NCBI GenBank assembly: GCA_002339345.1
Contig: DDKM01000104.1
Span: 1 to 14,690, forward strand
DNA length: 14,690 bases
Source of the DNA: Firmicutes bacterium UBA2598
Lineage (GTDB): Bacteria > Bacillota > PH28-bin88
Direction: 5' to 3'
In this document: positions 1-7,000 of the stretch, piece by piece
Layout: each line of letters starts with the position of its first letter
Numbering within the stretch: the stretch's first letter is position 1
Translations under genes and position numbers: made by a program
Notes under the pieces: model-generated
Seen by the model: the letters and a program-made list of their open reading frames with translations, nothing else
What the model was told of the DNA's origin: nothing
The model's database searches: none

Positions 1-23
1 TGGTCACCGCCATCCGCGAGTAA
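1..23 (+). CDS. tuf: C-terminal end of an upstream gene, probably elongation factor Tu (partial)
   Basis: Only the last six complete codons before the TAA at 21-23 are inside the window, reading Val-Thr-Ala-Ile-Arg-Glu. The first two bases (tg) fit a preceding Val codon. EF-Tu proteins end in a conserved Gly-x-Gly-Val-Val followed by a short variable tail, and a Val-Val-Thr-Ala-Ile-x-Glu tail is compatible with clostridial EF-Tu. In related Firmicutes a tuf copy commonly sits just upstream of rpmG-secE-nusG, with a second copy after fusA, as seen at the other end here. Seven residues cannot prove identity, so this is an inference from tail wording and gene order. Confidence 0.55.
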
Positions 24-132
24 ACGCCCCCATGCCGGCGGATACCGGCAGGAAATAATGGCTATACTTGTTAGGGACAGGCGTTCCATGGCAGAACTTT
101 GGGCAGAGAACCTTGGACCGGTCTTGTTCCAT

Positions 133-164
133 CACAGGTGCCAGGCTGCGGCCTGGCACCTGTG
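133..164. repeat. Perfect 14-bp inverted repeat with a TGCG loop
   Basis: Arms at 133-146 and 151-164 are exact reverse complements separated by the four bases TGCG. As RNA this is a 14-bp GC-rich stem closed by C(UGCG)G, a member of the stable UNCG tetraloop class. No T-run follows, so it is not a standard intrinsic terminator. A weaker 5-bp hairpin (166-170 with 177-181) follows, then the promoter at 184. The rest of 24-261 shows no gene. The element could be a REP-like dispersed palindrome, a 3' end or processing structure for the upstream transcript, or a protein-binding palindrome. Confidence 0.9.
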
Positions 165-183
165 CCTGGAGGGCTTTCCAGTA

Positions 184-212
184 TTGACAGTAAAATTTGT
201 TTGTGATAAATT
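184..212 (+). promoter_or_regulatory. Housekeeping sigma-A type promoter for rpmG-secE-nusG
   Basis: A perfect -35 hexamer TTGACA (184-189) is followed by a 17-bp spacer, an extended -10 TGa (204-206) and the -10 hexamer TAAATT (207-212, 4 of 6 consensus with the key first, second and last positions). Transcription should begin about 218-219, in a GGG run, giving a leader of about 43 nt before rpmG. The same layout recurs before rpoB and before the ybxF group. Confidence 0.8.
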
Positions 213-261
213 ATGTGGGTACATGACACGGATCCAGGTGTTTAGTGGGGGGTGGCTATCA

Positions 262-411
262 ATGCGTGTAAGTGTTACTCTGGCATGTACCGAATGCAAA
301 CGGCGGAATTACATCACCAACAAGAACAAGAAGAACGATCCTGAGCGAATTGAACTGAAAAAGTACTGCAGCCACTGCAAAACCCACACCGCCCATAAAG
401 AAACGAAGTAA
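262..411 (+). CDS. rpmG: 50S ribosomal protein L33, zinc-binding form
   Basis: The 49-residue product is a complete L33, a small protein of the large subunit near the E site. Two CxxC pairs (C9/C12 and C36/C39) make the zinc-ribbon, so this is the C+ (zinc-dependent) type. Many bacteria also keep a Cys-less paralogue used under zinc starvation; none is visible here. The ATG at 262 was chosen because it gives the family's normal N-terminus (Met-Arg-Val) and has a G-rich ribosome-binding site at 246-254. The frame stays open upstream to 58, but that stretch contains the promoter and palindrome and does not resemble L33. It is the first gene of the unit, 45 bp before secE. Confidence 0.95.
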   Translation: MRVSVTLACTECKRRNYITNKNKKNDPERIELKKYCSHCKTHTAHKETK

Positions 412-456
412 GGCGGTAGGCAGGCGCAGGGTCGCTGCGGAAAAGGAAGTGATATA

Positions 457-678
457 ATGGCAACGGCGAAAAGCGCGGTAGCCGGGGAAAAGATCACCAG
501 CCGCTTTCAGCGGTTTTTCCGCGGTGTGCTGGCTGAGTTGAAAAAGGTGCACTGGCCGACCAGGCCGGAGTTGATTACATACACCAGTGTGGTGCTGGTG
601 TCGGTAGCGCTGGTTGCTCTGGTCATCTGGATTATTGATTCGGCCTACAGTTTCTTGCTGGGTCGTATCGTGCCGTAG
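457..678 (+). CDS. secE: Preprotein translocase subunit SecE
   Basis: This is a 73-residue single-span SecE, the essential clamp around SecY in the SecYEG channel of the cytoplasmic membrane. Residues 1-26 are a polar N-terminus. Residues 27-39 carry the conserved amphipathic helix with the Glu-Leu-Lys-Lys-Val-x-Trp-Pro-Thr-Arg signature (W33, P34, R36). Residues about 43-61 form one hydrophobic transmembrane helix. The length matches the short one-helix SecE of Gram-positive bacteria rather than the three-helix E. coli form. The site AAGGAAGTG at 443-451 precedes the ATG. It sits between rpmG and nusG, the usual place, with nusG starting 53 bp downstream. Confidence 0.96.
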   Translation: MATAKSAVAGEKITSRFQRFFRGVLAELKKVHWPTRPELITYTSVVLVSVALVALVIWIIDSAYSFLLGRIVP

Positions 679-700
679 TATTTTTCCCGATAGAAGGCTT

Positions 701-725
701 GGGGGGCGTTAACCCCCAGGGGGTT
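701..725 (+). promoter_or_regulatory. Overlapping G/C hairpins at the nusG ribosome-binding site
   Basis: The G-run at 701-706 can pair with the C-run at 713-717. That same C-run can instead pair with the G-run at 719-723, as the arms AACCCC and GGGGTT with a 3-nt loop. The second G-run is the only Shine-Dalgarno-like sequence in front of the nusG ATG at 732. The two pairings exclude each other, so one fold would hide and the other free the ribosome-binding site. The complementarity is direct observation; a regulatory role is inference. Confidence 0.4.
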
Positions 726-731
726 CCGTCA

Positions 732-1256
732 ATGGAAAAACAGTGGTTTGTGGTCCATACCTATTCCGGCTACGAGAATAAGGTCAAGGCCAACCTGGAA
801 AAACGAGTGGAATCCATGAATATGGGTGACAAGATTTTCCGGGTGATTGTGCCTGTTGAGGACGAGGTATCGGTAAAGGATGGTAAGAAGAAAATCAATA
901 AGCGCAAGGTTTACCCCGGTTACGTATTGGTGGAGATGGTGATGACCGACACCTCCTGGTATGTGGTGCGCAACACCCCGGGAGTGACCGGTTTTGTCGG
1001 TACCGGTGCCAAGCCCATCCCGTTGCAGCCAGGTGAAGTGCGCCAGATCCTGAAGGCCATGGGTATGGATGAACCAAGGCGGCGGGTGGACTTTGTGGTG
1101 GGAGAAAGTGTGCGGGTCACCGGTGGTCCCTTTGAGAATTTCATCGGCGGTATTGATGAAATCTATCCGGATAAGGGCAAGCTCAGGGTGATGGTATCCA
1201 TGTTTGGCCGGGAAACCCCGGTGGAGCTGGATTTTTATCAAGTGGAAAAACTTTAA
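732..1256 (+). CDS. nusG: Transcription termination/antitermination factor NusG
   Basis: This 174-residue NusG binds the clamp of RNA polymerase and tunes pausing, elongation and termination. It has the N-terminal NGN domain (about 1-110), opening with the family pattern Trp-x-Val-Val-His-Thr-Tyr-Ser-Gly-Tyr-Glu and carrying the Tyr-Pro-Gly-Tyr-Val core at 61-65. The C-terminal KOW domain starts around 122 and contains Val-Arg-Val-Thr-Gly-Gly-Pro-Phe (127-134). The ATG at 732 matches the family start. An in-frame TTG at 699 would add eleven unrelated residues and is rejected. The ribosome-binding site is an unusual G-run (718-723) inside a possible hairpin. rplK follows 36 bp later with no visible promoter, so readthrough from the rpmG promoter is likely. 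Confidence 0.97.
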   Translation: MEKQWFVVHTYSGYENKVKANLEKRVESMNMGDKIFRVIVPVEDEVSVKDGKKKINKRKVYPGYVLVEMVMTDTSWYVVRNTPGVTGFVGTGAKPIPLQPGEVRQILKAMGMDEPRRRVDFVVGESVRVTGGPFENFIGGIDEIYPDKGKLRVMVSMFGRETPVELDFYQVEKL

Positions 1257-1292
1257 TTTAGAACGATGTTGTGCTGAAGGAGGTGGACATCA

Positions 1293-1715
1293 ATGGCTAA
1301 AAGGGTCACCGCCCTGATCAAGCTGCAGTGTAATGCGGGCAAAGCCACACCGGCTCCTCCCGTAGGTCCTGCCCTTGGTCAGCATGGTGTGAATATCATG
1401 GCTTTTTGCAAGGAGTTTAACGAACGCACCGCCAACCAGGTTGGACTGATCATTCCGGTAGAAATTACCGTCTACGAAGACAGGTCCTTTACCTTTGTTA
1501 CCAAAACTCCGCCGGCAGCGGTGCTGCTGAAAAAGGCGGCAGGTATTGAAACAGCTTCCGGTGAGCCGAACCGGAAGAAGGTGGGCAAAGTTTCCCGGGA
1601 CAAGGTGCGGGAAATCGCCGAGACCAAAATGAAGGACCTTAATGCTGCCAGTGTTGAGGCGGCCATGCGGATGGTGGAAGGCACCGCCCGCAGCATGGGT
1701 ATCGAAATCGTGTAG
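1293..1715 (+). CDS. rplK: 50S ribosomal protein L11
   Basis: The product is a 140-residue L11, which binds the GTPase-associated region of 23S rRNA at the stalk base. The N-terminal domain has the conserved proline-rich loop Pro-Pro-Val-Gly-Pro-Ala-Leu-Gly-Gln (22-30). This is the surface where thiopeptides such as thiostrepton bind with rRNA, and its prolines P22, P23 and P26 are intact. The C-terminal RNA-binding domain (about 75-140) ends normally. A strong site AAGGAGGTG at 1277-1285 precedes the ATG. C13-N14 near the start is a small departure from the more usual hydrophobic or Pro/Ala residues. rplA follows 56 bp downstream. Confidence 0.97.
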   Translation: MAKRVTALIKLQCNAGKATPAPPVGPALGQHGVNIMAFCKEFNERTANQVGLIIPVEITVYEDRSFTFVTKTPPAAVLLKKAAGIETASGEPNRKKVGKVSRDKVREIAETKMKDLNAASVEAAMRMVEGTARSMGIEIV

Positions 1716-1771
1716 CTCGCTAAAAAAGTGGGAGGGCATCGTCCCGTTGGCACCACAAGGAGGAAATAACC

Positions 1772-2470
1772 ATGCCGAAACCGGGTAAGAAGTACCAGGA
1801 AGCAGCCAAGCAGGTCAATCGCAACAACCTGTACGAACCGGCTGAAGCCATCGAACTTGTCAAAAAGACCGCCTCCGCCAAGTTTGACGAAACGGTGGAA
1901 GTGGCGGTAAGACTGGGTGTGGATCCCCGTCACGCCGACCAGCAGGTGCGCGGCACCGTTGTGCTGCCCCACGGCACCGGTCGTACCCGCCGGGTGCTGG
2001 TTTTCGCCAAGGGCGAAAAGGCCAAGGAAGCGGAGAACGCCGGAGCGGATTTCGTTGGTGCAGAAGACATGGTGGCGAAAATTGAGGGTGGCTGGCTAGA
2101 TTTCGATGTGGCCATTGCCACGCCGGATATGATGGGTGCCGTAGGTAAGCTGGGCCGGGTGCTGGGTCCCAGGGGCCTGATGCCAAACCCCAAAACAGGT
2201 ACCGTCACCTTTGAGGTGGAAAAGGCCATCAGGGAAGTAAAAGCAGGTAAAATTCCCTTCCGGGTGGATAAGGGCGGTATCGTCCATGCTCCCCTGGGCA
2301 AGGTTTCCTTTGATAATGAAAAGCTGGTGGAGAACTTCCAGGCGCTGATGGAAGCCCTGGTCAAGGCCAAGCCGGCAGCCGCCAAGGGGCAGTATGTCCG
2401 GGCGGTAACGGTAGCCTCCACCATGGGCCCTGGCGTCAGGGTCAACCCCCTCAAGGCCCAGGCCAGGTAG
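1772..2470 (+). CDS. rplA: 50S ribosomal protein L1
   Basis: The 232-residue product is full-length L1, the protein of the mobile L1 stalk that helps release deacylated tRNA from the E site. The L1 signature Leu-Gly-x-Val-Leu-Gly-Pro-Arg-Gly-Leu-Met-Pro-Asn-Pro-Lys lies at about 127-141. The protein has the usual two-domain arrangement, with the N- and C-terminal segments forming domain I around an inserted domain II (about 68-158). AAGGAGG at 1757-1763 is 8 bases before the ATG. In many bacteria L1 represses its own operon by binding an mRNA mimic of its rRNA site; I could not identify such a site with confidence. The gene ends just before the L10 leader. Confidence 0.97.
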   Translation: MPKPGKKYQEAAKQVNRNNLYEPAEAIELVKKTASAKFDETVEVAVRLGVDPRHADQQVRGTVVLPHGTGRTRRVLVFAKGEKAKEAENAGADFVGAEDMVAKIEGGWLDFDVAIATPDMMGAVGKLGRVLGPRGLMPNPKTGTVTFEVEKAIREVKAGKIPFRVDKGGIVHAPLGKVSFDNEKLVENFQALMEALVKAKPAAAKGQYVRAVTVASTMGPGVRVNPLKAQAR

Positions 2471-2489
2471 CCCAAGGCATACAAAGGGG

Positions 2490-2643
2490 AAAACCGCATA
2501 GCCCTCCTTGGAGACTGTAGACAGCAGGCGCAGTGTGCTTAATGTACCCGTTTTAGGGGATGCCTGCCGAGGCTTCCGCGAGTCGGCACATGTTTATGAC
2601 TGTTGCTGGCCTCCGTATGTCTACACGGAGGCTTTGCGTTTTT
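2490..2643 (+). promoter_or_regulatory. Ribosomal protein L10 leader (autoregulatory mRNA element)
   Basis: The 228-bp gap before rplJ reads as the L10 leader known from Firmicutes. Its core is CCTTGG (2506-2511) followed by AGACTGTAG, GCAGGC (2524-2529), a small hairpin (CCC 2547-2549 with GGG 2556-2558), GCCTGC (2562-2567) and CCGAGG (2567-2572). GCAGGC pairs with GCCTGC, and CCTTGG pairs with CCGAGG with one G-U. The resulting bent helix resembles the L10/L12-complex binding site. GAGGC at 2569-2573 is also complementary to GCCTC at 2609-2613, the 5' arm of the terminator that follows. This gives an antiterminator choice: excess L10-L12 would favour termination before rplJ. The recognition is from family knowledge; the pairings are seen. 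Confidence 0.85.
2609..2643 (+). terminator. Intrinsic terminator of the L10 leader (attenuator)
   Basis: GCCTCCGT (2609-2616) pairs perfectly with ACGGAGGC (2625-2632) around an 8-nt loop. TTTGCGTTTTT (2633-2643) follows. It stands between rplA and the rplJ start, so it must be conditional for rplJ and rplL to be expressed. Confidence 0.85.
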
Positions 2644-2698
2644 CGAAATCCATTCAACCGCCCCTGCCGGGGTGGAAGCAAGGAGGTGTTCGGTAAGG

Positions 2699-3226
2699 GT
2701 GAATAAACAGCGCAAGAAGAAGGAAATCGCCGTTGGCGAGATTCGTGAGCGGCTCAGTCGTTCCCCATCGGCGGTGCTAACCGATTACCGCGGCTTGACG
2801 GTGGGGGAGGCTACCCGGCTACGTAGCCAGCTGCGGGAGGCTGGCGTGGAATTCAAGGTATTGAAGAATACCCTGACCAAACGGGCTGCGGATGAGGTCG
2901 GTATTACCGGGTTGGAAACCTACCTGGAAGGTCCGACGGCCATCGCCTTCAGCAGTACCGATCCCGTTGCGCCGGCCAAGATTCTACTCCAGTTCATCAA
3001 GACTGCCAAGAAGATGGAGATTAAGGCCGGTATCCTGGAGGGCAAGGTTATCGATCCCGATGGGGTGAAGGCCCTGGCAGATCTGCCTTCCCGGGAAGAA
3101 CTGCTGGCCAAACTGGCAGGCAGCATGAAGGCTCCCCTTTATGGGCTGGCTTCGGTGCTGGCGGGTCCCATGCGCAACTTTGTGTATGCCCTGGACCAGA
3201 TCAGACAGCAGAAAGAGGCCAGCTAG
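2699..3226 (+). CDS. rplJ: 50S ribosomal protein L10
   Basis: The 175-residue product is L10, which anchors L7/L12 dimers to the ribosome and is the sensor of the rplJL feedback loop. The N-terminal rRNA/L11-binding domain (about 1-125) has the typical Tyr-Arg-Gly-Leu-Thr-Val (about 32-37) and Val-Leu-Lys-Asn-Thr-Leu. The C-terminal helix (about 140-175) recruits L7/L12 dimers. The start is the GTG at 2699, preceded by AAGGAGG at 2680-2686, and the product then begins Met-Asn-Lys-Gln. The open frame extends upstream to 2603, but that part overlaps the terminator of the leader and is not L10-like. Regulation is by the leader directly upstream. Confidence 0.96.
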   Translation: MNKQRKKKEIAVGEIRERLSRSPSAVLTDYRGLTVGEATRLRSQLREAGVEFKVLKNTLTKRAADEVGITGLETYLEGPTAIAFSSTDPVAPAKILLQFIKTAKKMEIKAGILEGKVIDPDGVKALADLPSREELLAKLAGSMKAPLYGLASVLAGPMRNFVYALDQIRQQKEAS

Positions 3227-3235
3227 GAGTACAAG

Positions 3236-3262
3236 CCTGGAGGGGACGCCTGTTGTCCCAGG
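3236..3262 (+). promoter_or_regulatory. Small hairpin between rplJ and rplL
   Basis: GGGAC (3243-3247) pairs with GTCCC (3255-3259) around a 7-nt loop, and CCT/AGG extends the stem outside a bulge. It starts 10 bases after the rplJ stop. The remaining spacer to rplL (about 3270-3318) is AT-rich and unstructured, which suits efficient initiation. It could be an RNA-processing or stability stem helping rplL to be made in excess over rplJ. I see no convincing promoter in the spacer. Confidence 0.4.
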
Positions 3263-3336
3263 TGGCCCTAAATCCCAATGCTTAAGGCTAATCATGTTAA
3301 TTAATTATGAAAGCTAATAAGGAGGTATAGTCTAAG

Positions 3337-3720
3337 ATGTCCAAAGTACAAGAGATTCTGGAAGCCGTAAAGGGCATGACCGTTTTGGAACTGGCGGAAC
3401 TGGTAAAGGCTTTTGAAGAAGAATTCGGTGTATCTGCTGCTGCTCCCGTGGCCGTAGCCGCCGCACCCGGTGCCGCAGCCCCCGCTGCTGCTGAGCCGGT
3501 GGAAGAACAAACGGAATTTGATGTCATCCTGGCGGCAGCCGGTGACAAGAAGATTAATGTCATCAAGGTCGTACGCGAACTGACTGGTCTCGGCCTCAAG
3601 GAAGCCAAGGACCTGGTGGACGGCGCTCCCAAGCCGGTGAAGGAAAAGGTCAGCAAAGAAGAGGCACAGTCCATTAAGGCCAAACTGGTGGAAGCGGGCG
3701 CAGAAGTCACCATTAAATAG
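3337..3720 (+). CDS. rplL: 50S ribosomal protein L7/L12
   Basis: This 127-residue stalk protein is present in several copies per ribosome and recruits and activates EF-G, EF-Tu, IF2 and RF3. It has the N-terminal dimerisation domain (1-32) and an Ala/Pro-rich flexible hinge (33-55). The factor-binding C-terminal domain (about 58-127) has the conserved Lys-Ile-x-Val-Ile-Lys and Gly-Leu-Lys-Glu-Ala-Lys motifs. AAGGAGG at 3319-3325 in an AT-rich spacer gives a strong start. The 110-bp gap from rplJ is unusually long for a pair made at a fixed ratio. A terminator follows 22 bp after the stop. Confidence 0.97.
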   Translation: MSKVQEILEAVKGMTVLELAELVKAFEEEFGVSAAAPVAVAAAPGAAAPAAAEPVEEQTEFDVILAAAGDKKINVIKVVRELTGLGLKEAKDLVDGAPKPVKEKVSKEEAQSIKAKLVEAGAEVTIK

Positions 3721-3742
3721 TTTGCAAAACAGATGCCAAAAG

Positions 3743-3774
3743 AGGGACGCTCTGCCAAAGAGCGTCTCTATTTT
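3743..3774 (+). terminator. Intrinsic terminator after rplL
   Basis: An 11-bp stem (3743-3753 with 3759-3769, one G-U) with loop GCCAA is followed by ATTTT (3770-3774). It separates the ribosomal-protein genes from rpoB, the position where many bacteria have a partial terminator lowering polymerase subunit synthesis relative to L7/L12. A new promoter begins at 3777. Confidence 0.88.
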
Positions 3775-3776
3775 GC

Positions 3777-3805
3777 TTGACAAAAAAAGCCACTTGTGCT
3801 ACATT
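3777..3805 (+). promoter_or_regulatory. Sigma-A type promoter for rpoB-rpoC
   Basis: Perfect TTGACA (3777-3782), a 17-bp spacer that starts with an A-run, the extended -10 TGc (3797-3799) and TACATT (3800-3805). Initiation is expected near 3812-3814, giving an rpoB leader of about 200 nt. The -35 starts two bases after the T-tract of the upstream terminator. Confidence 0.8.
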
Positions 3806-3811
3806 ATTAAA

Positions 3812-4010
3812 ACGGCATTTATGCTATTTCTTGCCTGTTTTGTCTTGTGACAACCATTTTCCGCACAACCACCCACGGCAGCGGCATAAATGATGTATAT
3901 GCAGGCAAGAATAGACAGATAAGGGGATGTGCTACCTGCCATAAAGCGAGGTTCGTTTTGCAGCCTTGCTTTTCAGTTTTGGTCTGGTAAATTTCAGTGG
4001 GGGTGACACC
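3812..4010 (+). promoter_or_regulatory. Long structured 5' leader of rpoB, candidate regulatory RNA
   Basis: No gene is seen between the promoter and rpoB. The 5' end of the predicted transcript holds two adjacent segments with distant complements. 3816-3824 pairs perfectly (9 bp) with 3884-3892. 3824-3837 pairs with 3902-3914 (13 bp, one bulge). Because the order is A-B-A'-B', the helices cross: they form a pseudoknot or exclude each other. 3899-3905 can also pair with 3935-3942 (7 bp, one bulge), competing with B'. CCCAC/CACCC at 3870-3876 is complementary to the G-rich ribosome-binding site (3997-4005). I recognise no known leader family. The complementarity is seen; a control function is inference. 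Confidence 0.5.
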
Positions 4011-7000
4011 GTGCGAATGCCCTATCCGGTTAAGGTAGGCACCCGGGAGAGGTGGACCTACGCCCAGATTAAAGAAGTGCTGGATATGCCCAACCTCATC
4101 GAAATCCAGAAAAGTTCTTACCGCTGGTTCATTGAGGAAGGTTTAAAGGAGATGTTTCAGGACATTTCCCCCATCCAGGACTTTACCGGAAATCTAATTC
4201 TGGACTTCTGGGACTACACCTTGGGTGAACCCAAGTACTCGGTGGATGAATGCAAGGAAAGGGACATGACCTATGCGGCGCCGCTGCGGGTGAAGGTCCG
4301 CCTGATTAACAAAGGAACAGGTGAGGTCAAGGAACAGGAAGTATTTATGGGGGATTTCCCCCTGATGACGGATCAGGGTACATTTATCATAAACGGTGCT
4401 GAACGGGTTATTGTCAGCCAGTTGGTGCGATCCCCCGGTGTTTATTATGATTCCCAGGTTGACCCCAGCGGTGTTAAGGTATATGGAGCTACCATCATCC
4501 CCAACCGGGGTGCCTGGCTGGAGTTTGAAACGGATATCAATGAAAATATTTATGTGCGGGTGGACCGCACGCGGAAAATCCCTGCCACCGTGCTGGTGCG
4601 GGCCCTGGGATACAACACCAATGCTAAAATTCTGTCCTTATTTGACAATGACGGGCGGATCCAGCTCACCCTGGAAAAGGATAATACCGATTCGGAAGAA
4701 GAGGCGCTGGTGGAAATTTATAAACGCCTGCGGCCTGGGGAGCCCCCGACGGTGGACAGTGCCCGCCAGCTGCTGGAGACACTGTTTTTCGATCCCAAAC
4801 GCTACGATCTTGGCAATGTGGGCCGCTATAAACTGCATAAAAAGTTGAAGCACAATGTGTTGTATGCGGAAGGGGGAGGCGCCAACGGCAAGGGAGAGTA
4901 CATCCGCACCTTGACCAAGGAGGACATCGTGGCGTCCATTAAATACCTGTTACGCCTGATGTCCGGTGAGGTGGAGCCGGATGACATCGACCATCTGGGT
5001 AACCGACGGTTGCGCTCGGTGGGGGAGTTGCTGCAGAACCAGTTTCGGATCGGCCTTTCCCGGATGGAGCGGGTGGTTCGGGAGCGGATGACCATCCAGG
5101 ATGTGGAGGTCATCACTCCCCAGGTGCTGATCAATATCCGTCCGGTGGTTGCGGCCATCAAGGAGTTTTTCGGCTCCTCCCAGCTGTCCCAGTTTATGGA
5201 TCAAACGAACCCCCTGGCGGAACTCACCCACAAGCGGCGTCTTTCCGCCCTGGGACCAGGTGGCCTGTCCCGGGAGAGGGCCGGGTTTGAGGTAAGGGAC
5301 GTACACCACTCCCATTACGGGCGGATGTGCCCCATCGAGACCCCCGAAGGTCCCAACATCGGCCTGATCGGATCCTTAAGTACCTATGCCCGGATCAATG
5401 AATTCGGTTTTATTGAAACTCCCTACCGGAAGGTGGACAAGGAGCGGGGTATCGTTACCCAGGAAATTGAATACCTGGCCGCCGATGAGGAGGACCAGTA
5501 TATCATCGCCCAGGCCAACGCCCAGCTGGATGACGAAGGACGTTTTGTGGAACCCCGGGTCAACGCCAGGCACGGCAGCGAGATCCTGGTGGTGCCGGCG
5601 GACCGGGTGGATTATATGGATGTTACCCCAAAGCAGGTGTGGAGTATTGCCACCGCCCTGATTCCCTTCCTGGAGCACGATGATGCCAACCGGGCGCTGA
5701 TGGGTGCCAACATGCAGCGGCAGGCAGTACCCCTTTTGCGCACCGAAGCCCCCTTTATCGGTACCGGCATGGAGTGGAAGACCGCCAGGGATTCCGGTGT
5801 GGTGGTACTGGCTAAAAACAGCGGTATCGTTGAACGGGTGGTGGGCAACGAGATCATCGTTCGCAATGATCGGGGCACCCTGGATAGCTATCGCTTGTTA
5901 AAGTTCGTCCGGTCCAACCAGGGCACCTGCATTAACCAGAAACCAATCGTCTCCCGCGGCCAGCGGGTGGAAAAGGGTGACGTACTGGCGGACGGTCCCT
6001 CCACCGACCATGGTGAACTGGCCCTGGGGAGGAACGTGCTGGTGGCCTTCATGACCTGGGAGGGCTATAATTACGAAGATGCCATCCTCATCAGCGAGAA
6101 GCTGGTGAAGGAAGACATGTTTACATCCATCCATATTGAAGAATATGAATGCGACGCCAGGGATACCAAATTGGGGCCGGAGGAAATTACCAGGGACATT
6201 CCCAATGTGGGGGAAGATGTACTGAAGGATTTGGATGACCGGGGCATCATCCGGGTAGGGGCGGAGGTACGGCCGGGGGATATCCTGGTGGGCAAGGTGA
6301 CCCCCAAGGGTGAAACGGAACTCACCGCCGAGGAAAGGCTTTTGCGGGCCATCTTTGGTGAAAAGGCTCGCGAGGTGCGGGACACTTCCCTGCGGGTACC
6401 CCACGGGGAATCCGGCAAGGTGGTGGATGTGAAGGTCTTTTCCCGGGAAAACGGGGACGAACTGGCTCCCGGTGTGAACCAGCTGGTCAGAGTCTATGTG
6501 GCCCAGAAGCGCAAGATTTCCGAAGGGGATAAGATGGCCGGCCGGCACGGGAACAAGGGTGTCATTTCCCGCATCCTGCCGGAGGAGGATATGCCTTTCC
6601 TACCGGACGGGACACCGGTGGAGATAGTGCTGAATCCCCTGGGAGTGCCTTCCCGGATGAATATCGGTCAGGTGCTGGAATGCCACCTGGGATGGGCGGC
6701 CAAGGCTTTGGGTATCCATGTGGCCACCCCGGTTTTTGACGGTGCCGACGAGGATGACATTGTGCAGCTTTTGGATAAAGCCGGTCTAATCAGTGAGGGC
6801 GCCCCGCCCGGCAAGACCTGGTTGTATGACGGCCGCACGGGTGAACGGTTTGATAACCCGGTGACGGTGGGATATGTGTACATGTTGAAACTGGCGCACC
6901 TGGTGGATGACAAGATTCATGCCAGGTCAACCGGTCCCTATTCCCTGGTTACCCAGCAGCCTCTGGGTGGTAAGGCCCAGTTCGGCGGCCAGCGCTTCGG

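Noticed and set aside
33..50. 6-bp GC-rich hairpin just after the upstream gene, as a terminator
   Set aside because: It is short and followed by GGAAATAATG rather than a T-run, so I do not call it a terminator.
58..261. In-frame N-terminal extension of rpmG from an ATG at 58
   Set aside because: It runs through the palindrome and the promoter at 184-212 and does not resemble L33. The family start is the ATG at 262.
24..261. tRNA-Trp gene, often found next to rpmG/secE in Firmicutes
   Set aside because: No T-arm GTTCGAATC-type sequence, no acceptor stem pairing and no cloverleaf could be found.
2603..2698. Longer L10 starting upstream of 2699
   Set aside because: The extension is encoded by the leader terminator and has no ribosome-binding site. 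GTG at 2699 follows AAGGAGG and gives the family N-terminus.
3270..3318. Separate promoter for rplL in the AT-rich spacer
   Set aside because: Possible -10-like AT stretches exist, but none has an acceptable -35 at 16-18 bp.
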